In this document: positions 1 to 8,481 of the stretch, one piece after another | Layout: the number at the start of each line of letters is the position of its first letter | How positions within the stretch are numbered: the first letter of the stretch is position 1 | Source: Leptospiraceae bacterium | GTDB taxonomy: Bacteria; Spirochaetota; Leptospiria; Leptospirales; Leptospiraceae | Direction: 5' to 3' | NCBI GenBank assembly: GCA_947458405.1 | Contig: CANGZW010000036.1 | Location: forward strand, 1 to 32,063 | Length of the DNA stretch: 32,063 nt | The notes under the pieces: model-generated | The model's database searches: none | Told to the model about the DNA's origin: nothing | Seen by the model: the letters and a program-made list of their open reading frames with translations, nothing else | Program-made: the position numbers and the translations under genes

Positions 1-1479
1 ATTTTCTTCTTTTGGAATATAAATATTTTTGTTACTTTCTGCGGTTTTAATTTTTCTTTCCTGTTTTTGCTTAAAAGGTTTTTTAAGATTTCCTTTTTCT
101 ACTTGCAGGACACTATCAGCTTTTTGGAGTAAGGATAAAGCTTCATCAACAGGATTTATATTTTGTTTTTTGGGTCTTTCTATTTTATCTTTAAATTCTT
201 TTTTAAATTTACCCTTGTGTTGAATTTTGTCTTTTTTGTTATTTCTATTATTTTTATTATTATAATTATCTTTAGTACTTTTTTTTCTATCTAAAAATTC
301 AACAGAATCTGATTCACCATGAGGAATAAATCTCTGATATTCCCCTTTGGGAAGTTTTAAATCATTTTCATCGACCTCGGTTACATTAAGTTTATTTCCA
401 ATAAATTTTTCTATTTTTTCTAATTCTTCGTAATCTCTCTCCGAACAGAAGCTAATTGATTTTCCTTTTTTTCCTGCTCTAGCTGTTCTTCCAATTCTAT
501 GAACGTAATTTTCAATATCTCCGGGCAAATCATAATTATATACAACCTTTATATTTTCAACATCTATACCCCTAGAGGCCACATCAGTGGCTACCATATA
601 TTTATATTTACCGAGTTTAAAGTCTTTTAATAGTCGTATTCTTTTTTTCTGATCTAGCATAGATGAAATACCAGTTATAGCAATACCATAATTTCGAAGT
701 GTATTTACAATTTCAGGAACCATTACTTTTAAATTAGTAAATATAATTCCTAATCCTTCATCGTTATCATTTAATATTTTATTTACTAGAAAGGGAATTT
801 TTTCATCCCTACCAAGATGTATTAAACTCTGTTCGATATTATCAGTTACTACACGATCATGCTCAATTTTTATTTCAACGGGATCTTTAAGATAATCATT
901 AGCTAATCGTATTACATAATAAGAAAGTGTAGCTGAAAAAAGCAATACCTGTTTATCATTAGGACAATACTTCATTACATATCGAATATCTTTTATAAAT
1001 CCCATATCAAACATTCGATCTGCTTCATCTAAAACAAAAAATTTAATGCTCTTTAAATCTAAGTTTCCAGACTTAATATGATCAATCAATCTACCCGGTG
1101 TAGCAACTATAATAGCTGATTTTTCTGATAGTTCTTTTTCCTGTTCTTTATAACCTGTTCCACCAATTATAGTTGCAACTTTTACATCTGTATTTCTTAA
1201 TAATCTCTTAGCTTCATCACAAATTTGTAGTACAAGTTCTCTTGTTGGAGCAAGTATTAACGCTATAGTACCTGTTAAATTCTCTTCATGAATTTTATTT
1301 ATGATAGGAACCAAAAAAGAAATTGTTTTTCCTGTTCCTGTTTGAGCTAATCCAGTTATATCTTTACCCTTGAGACCTTCTGGAATTGCCAATTGTTGAA
1401 TCGGTGTCATTTCAGAAAAGCCTATATCATCTATTGCCGCTAATAATTTACTGTTTAAATTTAATTCTTTGAATTTCAT
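1..1479 (-). CDS. DEAD-box ATP-dependent RNA helicase (3' end cut off)
   Basis: An ATP-driven RNA-unwinding enzyme of the RhlE-like bacterial DEAD-box group, expected to act in the cytoplasm on rRNA or mRNA structures. Translating the minus strand from the ATG at 1479 gives an open frame of 493 codons that reaches base 1 without a stop, so the C-terminus is missing. Family motifs appear in order: a Q motif (GFSEMTPIQQ, about residue 20), Walker A AQTGTGKT (45-52), PTREL, TPGR, DEAD (151-154), SAT, ATDVASRGID and HRIGRTARAG. After about residue 415 the protein becomes a lysine- and asparagine-rich tail, a common RNA-binding extension. The start lies 4 nt after the stop of the methyltransferase gene, so the two are probably co-transcribed. 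The exact subfamily is uncertain. Confidence 0.95.
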   Translation of the reverse strand, partial: MKFKELNLNSKLLAAIDDIGFSEMTPIQQLAIPEGLKGKDITGLAQTGTGKTISFLVPIINKIHEENLTGTIALILAPTRELVLQICDEAKRLLRNTDVKVATIIGGTGYKEQEKELSEKSAIIVATPGRLIDHIKSGNLDLKSIKFFVLDEADRMFDMGFIKDIRYVMKYCPNDKQVLLFSATLSYYVIRLANDYLKDPVEIKIEHDRVVTDNIEQSLIHLGRDEKIPFLVNKILNDNDEGLGIIFTNLKVMVPEIVNTLRNYGIAITGISSMLDQKKRIRLLKDFKLGKYKYMVATDVASRGIDVENIKVVYNYDLPGDIENYVHRIGRTARAGKKGKSISFCSERDYEELEKIEKFIGNKLNVTEVDENDLKLPKGEYQRFIPHGESDSVEFLDRKKSTKDNYNNKNNRNNKKDKIQHKGKFKKEFKDKIERPKKQNINPVDEALSLLQKADSVLQVEKGNLKKPFKQKQERKIKTAESNKNIYIPKEEN

Positions 1480-1483
1480 ATTC

Positions 1484-2272
1484 TCATTTTTTTATTGCTA
1501 ACATTTGTATAGTATCTCCATAGCAAGAAATATTAGCTAAAACCTTATATATTAATTTATTTGAAAATTTCCCTCTCCATCCTAAATCCCTTTGGGAATG
1601 GTAGGACATAGGAGCACGAAAGATTACTTTTGAGTTAAAAATGCTTAATACTTTTTCGAGTGAAGTGTCAGAGTAATCTACAAAATGATCACTCGGATGA
1701 GTATCAAACCATTCCTTTGGATTTGTTTGGTATGTTGGTCCATTTAAAGAAGGAAGTGCTAAAAATATAAATCCCCCTTCATTTAGAAGTGAAAATATTT
1801 TATTAAAAATTTTCTCTTGATCACTAAAATGCTCTATTACAAAAAATGCTGAAATTATATCATATTTTTCTTCAGATTTAAAATCTAAAAATGATATACA
1901 ATCAACATTTAAGTTTAAATATTCTTTAGCGTATTTCGATTCGCTTTCTGAAATTTCAATGCCCTTTTCTATAAAACCAATTTTTTTTGCTTCTGATAAA
2001 AAGAATCCAGCTGCACATCCGATTTCTAAAATTTTTTTATTATTAGGTTGAATAAATTTTGTTAGAATACTCAATCTTTTTTTTGCAAGATTTCTAAGAT
2101 TTATTTCATCTTCATAATAAGTTTTATTATATTGATTTTTAAATTCTTCCATGAAATAACTAGAAGAATATTCTCTATGTTTTGCTTTTAAATAAAAACA
2201 GGCTCCTGTATTACTACAAATATTGTATTCGGAGGGATATAAAGTATGTGGAACTAAATTAAATATTTTCAT
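1484..2272 (-). CDS. Class I SAM-dependent methyltransferase
   Basis: A 262-residue Rossmann-fold methyltransferase of the Methyltransf_23 type. The SAM-binding motif I is EIGCAAGFF, followed by the acidic strand end KGIEIS and a motif IV/post-motif region (DIISAFFVIEHF, then LLNEGGFIFLALPS). The N-terminal segment before the domain carries short tyrosine-rich stretches seen in sugar- or lipid-directed members, but the substrate cannot be read from sequence. It sits 2 nt after the mgtC-like gene and 4 nt before the helicase, in a three-gene minus-strand run. No membrane segment or signal peptide is visible, so it is probably cytoplasmic. Family is confident; the reaction target is unknown. 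Confidence 0.85.
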   Translation of the reverse strand: MKIFNLVPHTLYPSEYNICSNTGACFYLKAKHREYSSSYFMEEFKNQYNKTYYEDEINLRNLAKKRLSILTKFIQPNNKKILEIGCAAGFFLSEAKKIGFIEKGIEISESESKYAKEYLNLNVDCISFLDFKSEEKYDIISAFFVIEHFSDQEKIFNKIFSLLNEGGFIFLALPSLNGPTYQTNPKEWFDTHPSDHFVDYSDTSLEKVLSIFNSKVIFRAPMSYHSQRDLGWRGKFSNKLIYKVLANISCYGDTIQMLAIKK

Positions 2273-2274
2273 AA

Positions 2275-2979
2275 CTATATAGTATTGGTTATATTAAATG
2301 TTAAAATATGATCATCCTCACTGAGTTGATTTACTAGTGCTTCCTCTAAGATTGGTGGAATCAAAATATCAGCCTTATACTCAACTTCATTCACTCTTTT
2401 TTTAATGGACTCAGCCCCAATAAATATCCCTTTTTTATAAATATCATTTTTTATTTGAGAAATTTTCTTACCTTTTTTATGAATTATAGTTATTGTCCTT
2501 GGTCGGGGTTGTTTGTTATTTGTTTTTGATTCTATAAATCTTACTACATATAATATAAATAAAACAATACTGGTGCTAAACAGACCTAAAATATAAAAAC
2601 CTGCTCCCAAGCATAATCCTATAGCAGAATTTGCCCATACCGTAGCCGCTGTTGTTAATCCAATTACAATGCTCCCTCTACTTTGAAGAATTGCTCCAGC
2701 CCCTAAAAATCCAATTCCACTTACCACTTGAGCAGCTAATCTGGCAGGATCACCGACTAGCCTAATTTCAGGTTCTCCAGATTTCTGTAAGTTTTCTGTG
2801 ACAGATTGTGAAAGATTAATTGATAATACCATAATCAAAGCAGAACCGACGCAAATCAACATATTTGTTCTCAATCCTGCAGGTTTTCCAGCCGATTTTC
2901 TTTCAAAACCAATCACCCCTCCACACAATGTAGCTAGAGATAATTTAAGTATAGATTCGAGAAGAGATTCCATCGGCAT
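2275..2979 (-). CDS. MgtC/SapB-family inner-membrane protein
   Basis: A 234-residue membrane protein of the MgtC/SapB family. Family hallmarks are GFERKSAGKPAGLRTN near residue 25 and SGIGFLGAGAILQ near residue 88, set in a hydrophobic N-terminal region of about four to five membrane segments. The C-terminal third (from about residue 150) is soluble and charged, matching the ACT-like domain of longer members. MgtC proteins are linked to growth at low magnesium and to modulation of ATP synthase in some pathogens; many homologues are uncharacterised. Two ATGs, at 2979 and 2973, could start the protein; neither has a clear Shine-Dalgarno sequence. It leads the mgtC-methyltransferase-helicase run and is divergent from the RidA gene. 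Confidence 0.9.
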   Translation of the reverse strand: MPMESLLESILKLSLATLCGGVIGFERKSAGKPAGLRTNMLICVGSALIMVLSINLSQSVTENLQKSGEPEIRLVGDPARLAAQVVSGIGFLGAGAILQSRGSIVIGLTTAATVWANSAIGLCLGAGFYILGLFSTSIVLFILYVVRFIESKTNNKQPRPRTITIIHKKGKKISQIKNDIYKKGIFIGAESIKKRVNEVEYKADILIPPILEEALVNQLSEDDHILTFNITNTI

Positions 2980-2981
2980 AG

Positions 2982-3011
2982 ATTACATTAGGTTGAGTAA
3001 ACTATTATAAT
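2982..3011 (+). promoter_or_regulatory. Candidate sigma70-type promoter for the RidA gene
   Basis: In the 80-bp divergent gap, ATTACA at 2982-2987 (4 of 6 to the -35 consensus) and a perfect TATAAT at 3006-3011 are separated by 18 bp. This would start transcription near 3018, about 40 nt before the RidA ATG. The region is A+T-rich, so chance matches are likely. Inferred from sequence only. Confidence 0.35.
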
Positions 3012-3059
3012 TAAAGAATTTTTTATTGTAATAGACATAAATTTTTTTTTCCTGTATAC

Positions 3060-3512
3060 ATGAGCATCGAATCCAATCTAAAAAGGCTTGGCATAATACT
3101 TCCCCCCGCCCCTTCTGCTATTGCGGCTTACATACCAGTCAAAAGAGCGGGAAATTTAATTTTTACCTCAGGTCAGATTCCATTAAAAGAAGGATTGCTC
3201 GTAAATCAGGGCAGGGTAGGAAAAAATTTATCCATTGAAAAGGCCGGAGAATCTCTCGAAATTTGTTGTTTAAATGCTCTCTCTGCCATTCAAACTCTAG
3301 TTAAGCTATCTGAGATTAAAAATATTTCCAAAATAAGTGTCTTTGTTGCCTGTGATCCAGAATTTTATGAACAACATTTGGTTGCTAATTATGCTAGCAA
3401 TTTACTCATAGGAATTTTTGAAGAGAAAGGGAAACATGCTAGATCCGCCCTTGGCGTAAGTTCTCTTCCGTTGAATTCCTGTGTTGAGTTAGAGTTAGTA
3501 GTAGAAATTTAA
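3060..3512 (+). CDS. RidA (YjgF/YER057c/UK114) family protein
   Basis: A 150-residue cytoplasmic protein of the Rid family. Archetypal members deaminate reactive enamine/imine intermediates made by PLP-dependent enzymes such as threonine dehydratase. Visible hallmarks are the SGQIP motif (37-41), the substrate-binding arginine within ARSALGVSSLP (R128) and the acidic residue in VELELVVEI (E143), which occupy the positions used by active deaminases. The N-terminus is about 20 residues longer than in the 130-residue archetype, which is usual for a widespread RidA subgroup. The next gene begins 3 nt after its stop, suggesting co-transcription. Confident on family; activity inferred from the retained arginine. 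Confidence 0.9.
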   Translation: MSIESNLKRLGIILPPAPSAIAAYIPVKRAGNLIFTSGQIPLKEGLLVNQGRVGKNLSIEKAGESLEICCLNALSAIQTLVKLSEIKNISKISVFVACDPEFYEQHLVANYASNLLIGIFEEKGKHARSALGVSSLPLNSCVELELVVEI

Positions 3513-3515
3513 TAA

Positions 3516-4019
3516 ATGGATTTAGTTACTTTTATTCTACTTCTTCCCTTGCTTGTATTACGTGCTTGGTTTATATTAACTATTAATTTTATTTACTATT
3601 TATATCATTCATGGAAGAGTTTAATTTTTCTTTACAAGCTAACATTTATTTTTAGTGTACTTCAGATTTATTTCTCAATAAAACCTTGGATTGAATATGA
3701 TGTAATGTTTACAGAAAATATTGATAAAATTAGTGTATCCTCAAAAATAAATTTATATTTGATTATATTAAGTTTTATCACGTTTTATTTTTCTATATTT
3801 TCTAAAAATATATATCGATATAAGATCATTATAATTAGTCAATTTATTTCTTTATCTTTATTTATTGCAGGGGTAATATTTCCCAAACCTATTTTATTAG
3901 ATTTTTTAAATAAGAATGACTATTATTTCAACAATGCTATAATTTTTTATGGTGTTTCTTGTTTTCTTACATCCATTTTATCAATTCGATTGTACTCCAA
4001 AGGAAATTTAAAAAGTTGA
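3516..4019 (+). CDS. Hypothetical multi-pass membrane protein
   Basis: I do not recognise this 167-residue protein. It is strongly hydrophobic, with about five likely membrane segments (approximately residues 5-30, 38-55, 76-95, 101-122 and 138-160) joined by short loops. It is rich in Phe, Ile and Tyr and has no catalytic-looking motif. It starts 3 nt after the RidA stop codon, so the two probably share a transcript. Its last 12 nt overlap the end of gspI on the opposite strand. Its base composition is even more A+T-rich than its neighbours, as expected for a membrane protein in such a genome. The reading frame looks real because it fills the gap exactly and is coupled to RidA. Confidence 0.65.
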   Translation: MDLVTFILLLPLLVLRAWFILTINFIYYLYHSWKSLIFLYKLTFIFSVLQIYFSIKPWIEYDVMFTENIDKISVSSKINLYLIILSFITFYFSIFSKNIYRYKIIIISQFISLSLFIAGVIFPKPILLDFLNKNDYYFNNAIIFYGVSCFLTSILSIRLYSKGNLKS

Positions 4020-4514
4020 TGATTTGAAAGTTACAGCTTCGTACGTTTCTTCTTTTGCCCCTATGGGATAAATAATTGCGACCCTGATTTTAAAAATTTT
4101 TATCAATCCTCCTGTTTTTGAACCTTGGGATTGTCCTCTTTTTTTTAGTAAATCGCTCATCTTCGAATTAGCATCTTCCCCTAAAATATCTGTTGGTGGT
4201 TTTCCTGCTTTTGAATTGTCAGCTAGCTTTAAAAGATCAAGTTCTTCTTCCTTTACATCCACTTCATATTTATATCCAATATACCCCGGTATATCTCCTT
4301 TTGATGATGTTGTTTCCAATTTCTGGCTTGCATCTATTTGTGCGAGTTTGATCTTAGCCAAGAAAACTGCATTTGTAAGACTAATTGCCTGCCTTTGCAG
4401 ATAAATGCCTCTACTAATTAAAGAATAAGTTTCTGCCATACAGTATGCCGCAATAGAAAGAGCGATTACAACTTCAATTAAACTAAATCCTTTCTTATTA
4501 AAGTGAATTTTCAT
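4008..4514 (-). CDS. gspI: Type II secretion minor pseudopilin GspI
   Basis: A minor pseudopilin of the type II secretion pseudopilus, inserted in the inner membrane and trimmed by prepilin peptidase. The prepilin signal is KKG followed by FSLIEVVIALS: cleavage after Gly, with Glu at mature position 5. The following segment, with AKIKLAQI about 35 residues in, fits GspI better than GspH or GspJ. I chose the ATG at 4514 rather than the upstream in-frame start at 4547 because it gives a normal short leader (MKIHFNKKG) and has AGGA about 9 nt upstream. It overlaps the end of gspH by 17 nt. It is the last gene of the T2SS run and overlaps the convergent membrane-protein gene by 12 nt. Confidence 0.85.
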   Translation of the reverse strand: MKIHFNKKGFSLIEVVIALSIAAYCMAETYSLISRGIYLQRQAISLTNAVFLAKIKLAQIDASQKLETTSSKGDIPGYIGYKYEVDVKEEELDLLKLADNSKAGKPPTDILGEDANSKMSDLLKKRGQSQGSKTGGLIKIFKIRVAIIYPIGAKEETYEAVTFKSSTF

Positions 4515-5055
4515 CTTCAGGATTCCTATTATCATTAAATTCTCCACCCCTAGCTTTTCTGGAAAAATTCCCTTCTTTAATTATTACTTTTCCATTGTAT
4601 CTATAATTTAAAACTGATTTCTTAATTTTATATTCATCCCCTAAATGAATCGAAAAATCTTCCGAAACACCGTTATAAGTAAATGGAATCTTTACAATAC
4701 CAGTGTCATACGTGATTCCTCTTAAATCGACTACATCGATAAGTCTTCCAGAGGAAGATAATTTTATTTCAATAATTTTTTTCTCAGAGATACCGGTTTC
4801 ACTTCTAATAATTCTATGAGCAAAGTATTTATTGTTTTCAATATCTATTTGAAGTATTACAGCTTGATTGTGTATAATAGCTGTATTATGACAGTATATT
4901 AAAGTAGCTTTGAGTTTTTCTGCAACATCTACTGTGGAAGGTCTAATAAAGTTTTTTAATGATGAAATACTGATTGATAAAATTATTCCTAAAATTGAAA
5001 CAACTACAACTATTTCTATTAGAGTTAATCCTCTCCTTCTAGAAATAGTTTTCAT
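4498..5055 (-). CDS. gspH: Type II secretion minor pseudopilin GspH
   Basis: A minor pseudopilin. The prepilin signal is SRRRG followed by LTLIEIVVVVSILG, cleaved after Gly with Glu at mature position 5. A helix containing AEKLKATLIYCHNTAI then leads into a beta-rich domain (FTYNGVSEDFSIHLGDEY), the pattern of GspH/FimT proteins. The ATG at 5055 gives a normal 8-residue leader. An alternative TTG at 5085 directly abuts the gspG stop and would add ten residues with no purpose. GAGG lies just 3 nt before the chosen ATG, which is unusually close. It lies 30 nt after gspG and is overlapped by gspI. Confidence 0.82.
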   Translation of the reverse strand: MKTISRRRGLTLIEIVVVVSILGIILSISISSLKNFIRPSTVDVAEKLKATLIYCHNTAIIHNQAVILQIDIENNKYFAHRIIRSETGISEKKIIEIKLSSSGRLIDVVDLRGITYDTGIVKIPFTYNGVSEDFSIHLGDEYKIKKSVLNYRYNGKVIIKEGNFSRKARGGEFNDNRNPEDENSL

Positions 5056-5085
5056 TGACCTCGGTAGAGGTTTTATACAATACAA

Positions 5086-5556
5086 CTATTTTTTTTGAAA
5101 ATCAGTGGGCCATTCTTCTTCAGCTAATATATTAAAATCTGAATTTTTACCCTCTCCACCTTCTTTTTTGTCTTTGCCTAAAGTGACTAATGAATAATCT
5201 CCGTTATTATTAAATTTTAATTGATAAATTGTATTCCACGGATCCATGATTTCACTTTTTTTGGCTATTGGTTTATAATTTTCTGGAACATCCCCAGAAG
5301 TAGGTTTTTCAACCAAGGCCTGTAATCCCTGTTCTTCGGAGGGCATTTTTCCATATTTCTCTTCGTATTGAGAAATATACAAGGGAATGGAGCTGGAATC
5401 TTTCCTTAATTTTAAGACTGCAGTTTGGTCCTTTAATTCTCCCGGTTTGATATTAAGGGCAACTAGAGCAATAATTGCACCTAGGATTAATACCACCACC
5501 GAGAGTTCTACAAGTGTTAAACCTTTTCTTTTATAAAGTTTATTGTTTATTTTCAT
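5086..5556 (-). CDS. gspG: Type II secretion major pseudopilin GspG
   Basis: The major subunit of the T2SS pseudopilus, 156 residues. The leader MKINNKLYKRKG is followed by LTLVELSVVVLILGAI, with cleavage after Gly12 and Glu at mature position 5. GspG signatures follow: PSEEQGLQALV, the DPWN motif, and the calcium-site region near TLGKDKKEGGEGKNSDF. A Shine-Dalgarno GAGGT sits 7 nt before the ATG, one of the better sites in the operon, fitting its role as the most abundant pseudopilin. It follows gspF with a 9-nt gap. Confidence 0.96.
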   Translation of the reverse strand: MKINNKLYKRKGLTLVELSVVVLILGAIIALVALNIKPGELKDQTAVLKLRKDSSSIPLYISQYEEKYGKMPSEEQGLQALVEKPTSGDVPENYKPIAKKSEIMDPWNTIYQLKFNNNGDYSLVTLGKDKKEGGEGKNSDFNILAEEEWPTDFQKK

Positions 5557-5565
5557 TTTTATACC

Positions 5566-6792
5566 TCATAAATTTTGTATATCTTGCGTTAGTTTGTACA
5601 TTGGGGTCATAATGGCCGCCATGATAGTAAAGATTAATCCACCCATCACTACAATCATAATCGGTTCTAAACTCTGTGTCATTGATTTTATTGCATTGTT
5701 TACCTCAGAGTCAAAAATATCTGCTAGTTTACTCATCATCTGAGGAACTGTGTCAGATACTTCCCCTGCTGAAATCATACCGATAACCATTGGACTTAAA
5801 ATCACAGATCCCTGAAAGGAGTCTGATAATTTGCCTCCCTCCTTGATTTTATCAATAGCAGAACGAATTTCTAATTCAAAAGTATAATTGCTTACAGCTA
5901 CACTTACAATATCCAGGGAAGTTATTAAATTGACCCGATTTGCTAATAAAACACTCAAGTTACGGGCAAAGCCACTCACCAAAACTTTTCTTATTAAACT
6001 TCCAAAAATAGGAATTTTTAATACAAATCGATCCCATTTTGGTCTTCCAGTTTTAGAAGTTTTAAATCTAATAAAAGCATAAATTGAACCCAAGATTGAT
6101 CCAATCATTAGCCACCAAAAATTGATAATTGCATTTGATATACCAATCACAATCCTGGTGATGAGTGGTAATTCGGCATCAAATTGAGTGAATAATTCTT
6201 GGATTTGAGGTATCACGACGGTTAATAAAAAAATTGCAACTACTAAAGATAATAACCCCATAATAAAGGGATAAACCATAGCTACTTGCACCTTACTCTT
6301 TAATTCAGAAGAAGCTTCTTCCAATTCAGCTAACCTCATCAATGTTTTTTCATACTCTCCCGTCTTTTCTCCAACGGATATAAGGGAAGGAAATTGCTTT
6401 GGAAATACATCAGGATGTTTCTCCATAGCCTGAGATAAGCTTGCTCCTTCAGTTACTGCCGCTTTCATTTCAATTACAACTTTCTTGAAATTTGTATTTT
6501 CAGTTTGATCAATGATATTACTCAAACTTCTATCTAATGGAATACCAGCTCCAATTAAAGTTCCAAGTTGTCTTACAAAAAGACCAATCTCTTTTCTAGG
6601 GATTCTATAAACTATTTTTGATAAGAAAGGAAACAATTCTCTTTCTTTTTTTTCATTATCTTCCTTGATTGTTCTTACATACAAACCTTTGTTTTTAAGT
6701 TTATTTCGGGCGGCTTGAATACTGGGTGCATCAACAATCCCTTTTTCGTCTTTGCCTGATTTTGAAAAAGCTACATATTGATAAAGTGACAT
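5566..6792 (-). CDS. gspF: Type II secretion inner-membrane platform protein GspF
   Basis: The polytopic platform protein that couples the GspE ATPase to pseudopilus growth. At 408 residues it is the normal family length. It has two repeated T2SSF domains (about residues 70-195 and 275-400), each with a conserved cytoplasmic helix bundle (LFVRQLGTLIGAGIPL, then FARNLSVLLANRVNL). Membrane segments lie near residues 170-195, 220-245 and 375-395. GEKTGEYEKTL and SAGEVSDTVPQM are the typical paired signatures. A strong Shine-Dalgarno (AGGGGGA) lies just before the ATG. It follows gspE by 9 nt. Confidence 0.97.
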   Translation of the reverse strand: MSLYQYVAFSKSGKDEKGIVDAPSIQAARNKLKNKGLYVRTIKEDNEKKERELFPFLSKIVYRIPRKEIGLFVRQLGTLIGAGIPLDRSLSNIIDQTENTNFKKVVIEMKAAVTEGASLSQAMEKHPDVFPKQFPSLISVGEKTGEYEKTLMRLAELEEASSELKSKVQVAMVYPFIMGLLSLVVAIFLLTVVIPQIQELFTQFDAELPLITRIVIGISNAIINFWWLMIGSILGSIYAFIRFKTSKTGRPKWDRFVLKIPIFGSLIRKVLVSGFARNLSVLLANRVNLITSLDIVSVAVSNYTFELEIRSAIDKIKEGGKLSDSFQGSVILSPMVIGMISAGEVSDTVPQMMSKLADIFDSEVNNAIKSMTQSLEPIMIVVMGGLIFTIMAAIMTPMYKLTQDIQNL

Positions 6793-6801
6793 TCTGTCCC
6801 C

Positions 6802-8481
6802 CTAACACACTCGGATTACTTCATCCTGTGTGGTAAATCCTTGTATTACTTTCATCTTTCCATATTGACGTAATGGTTCCATTCCCGTAGATAGAGCTAT
6901 ATCATTTATTTTTGTTGAATCTGATCCCTGTAGTACTACTGTTTTTATTTGATTGTTCATCACTAGCAATTCATAAATACCCATTCTACCCTTGTAACCG
7001 GTCCCCATGCATAAATTACATCCTTCACCCCGCATCAAAGTTCCATCTATTAATTCATTTCTGGAAATATTTAGGGGCTCTAATTCAATATCAGTTGGAG
7101 TATAAGGTTTCTTACAGTTTTTACAAATTACCCTAACAAGTCTTTGTGCCATAAAACCTAATACAGTTGAGGTAATCAAATATGGTTCTATACCCATGTC
7201 TACAAGTCGTGTTACAGCTGAGGCAGCATCATTAGTGTGAAGTGTTGAGAAAACAAGGTGTCCAGTCAAAGAAGCCTGAATAGCAATACGAGCAGTTTCT
7301 TCATCCCGTATCTCTCCCACCATCACAACATCCGGATCCTGTCTTAAAATTGCCCTGAGTCCTGTTGCAAAAGTTAAGCCAATTTTATCCTGCATCTGCA
7401 TCTGTGAAATACCATCAAATTGATATTCCACTGGATCTTCACAGGTTATTATATTTCTCTCAGGTGTATTCAATTCGGATAATGCTGAATAAAGGGTAGT
7501 GGATTTTCCACTTCCTGTGGGTCCCGTCACCAGAATTATTCCATGAGGATAGTAAATTATTTTACGAAACTTATCTAATATATGGGGTAGTAATCCCATG
7601 GTAGTTAAAGAGTATTTTTGATCGGTTTTATTTAAAATCCTCATTACTACCCTTTCCCCATATTGACAGGGAATAGTAGATACCCTTATATCTATATCTT
7701 TTCCTGCTAATTTAAGCTTGATACGACCATCCTGGGGAAGTCGATTTTCAGCAATATTGAGATTTGACATGATCTTGATTCTGGATATTATACCTGCCTG
7801 GTATGACTTAGGAGGGCTCAATACTTTATGTAAAATTCCATCCACTCGATATCTTACAATCACTGATTTCTCATAGGGTTCAATATGTATGTCAGAAGCT
7901 CTCTCCGTAACTGCTTGTGATAGTATCACGTTTACCATTTTAATAATGGGAGCTTCATTAGAGAGATCTAATGCATCATCATTAAAATTTTCAGCGAGAT
8001 CTCCAAGTTCCCCCTCAACCATTTCATCCATCATCTCTTTAGTATCAGCGGTTGTTCTGTCAAAATGACCATGTATTACACGATCAATTTCGGTTTCAGG
8101 ACTTAAGAAAAACTTTACTCTGAATCCTTTTAAAAAGATTTTTATGTCGTCCATAGGATGCAAATCTGTAGGATCTGTTATAGCAATATATACGATTTCA
8201 TCTATATAGTTAAAAGGTACTATCTTGCTTTTTTGAATTAATTTTAGAGGTATGTGCCTAAAGATTTCGTCAAAATTAGTAAATTCTAATTTCTCATAAA
8301 ACTCCATTCCATGAAGTTTAGAAAGTGCACGAAGAATATCTATTTCTCCTGCAATTCCTTTTTTTTGAATTATCTGTCCGAGGGGAAGATGACTTTTCGT
8401 TTGTGTCTTTAAAGATTCGGAAAGTTCTTTCTCGGTAATTATACCATCTTCAACTAGAATTTCTCCGAGTGTTTTTCTCAT
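6802..8481 (-). CDS. gspE: Type II secretion ATPase GspE
   Basis: The cytoplasmic hexameric ATPase that powers the T2SS, 559 residues. Residues 1-140 form a GspE/MshE-like N-terminal domain with two LG-containing repeats. The secretion ATPase core follows: Walker [10 protein letters not shown] (320-328), the Asp box [10 protein letters not shown] (346-355), Walker B with [17 protein letters not shown] (380-396) and the His box [15 protein letters not shown] zinc site is intact: C453 and C456, then C488 and C491. The start overlaps the gspD stop by 4 nt, so translation is probably coupled. In both N-terminal repeats the residue before LG is not arginine (T4 and P33), unlike the c-di-GMP-binding MshE pattern as I know it. 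Confidence 0.98.
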   Translation of the reverse strand: MRKTLGEILVEDGIITEKELSESLKTQTKSHLPLGQIIQKKGIAGEIDILRALSKLHGMEFYEKLEFTNFDEIFRHIPLKLIQKSKIVPFNYIDEIVYIAITDPTDLHPMDDIKIFLKGFRVKFFLSPETEIDRVIHGHFDRTTADTKEMMDEMVEGELGDLAENFNDDALDLSNEAPIIKMVNVILSQAVTERASDIHIEPYEKSVIVRYRVDGILHKVLSPPKSYQAGIISRIKIMSNLNIAENRLPQDGRIKLKLAGKDIDIRVSTIPCQYGERVVMRILNKTDQKYSLTTMGLLPHILDKFRKIIYYPHGIILVTGPTGSGKSTTLYSALSELNTPERNIITCEDPVEYQFDGISQMQMQDKIGLTFATGLRAILRQDPDVVMVGEIRDEETARIAIQASLTGHLVFSTLHTNDAASAVTRLVDMGIEPYLITSTVLGFMAQRLVRVICKNCKKPYTPTDIELEPLNISRNELIDGTLMRGEGCNLCMGTGYKGRMGIYELLVMNNQIKTVVLQGSDSTKINDIALSTGMEPLRQYGKMKVIQGFTTQDEVIRVC

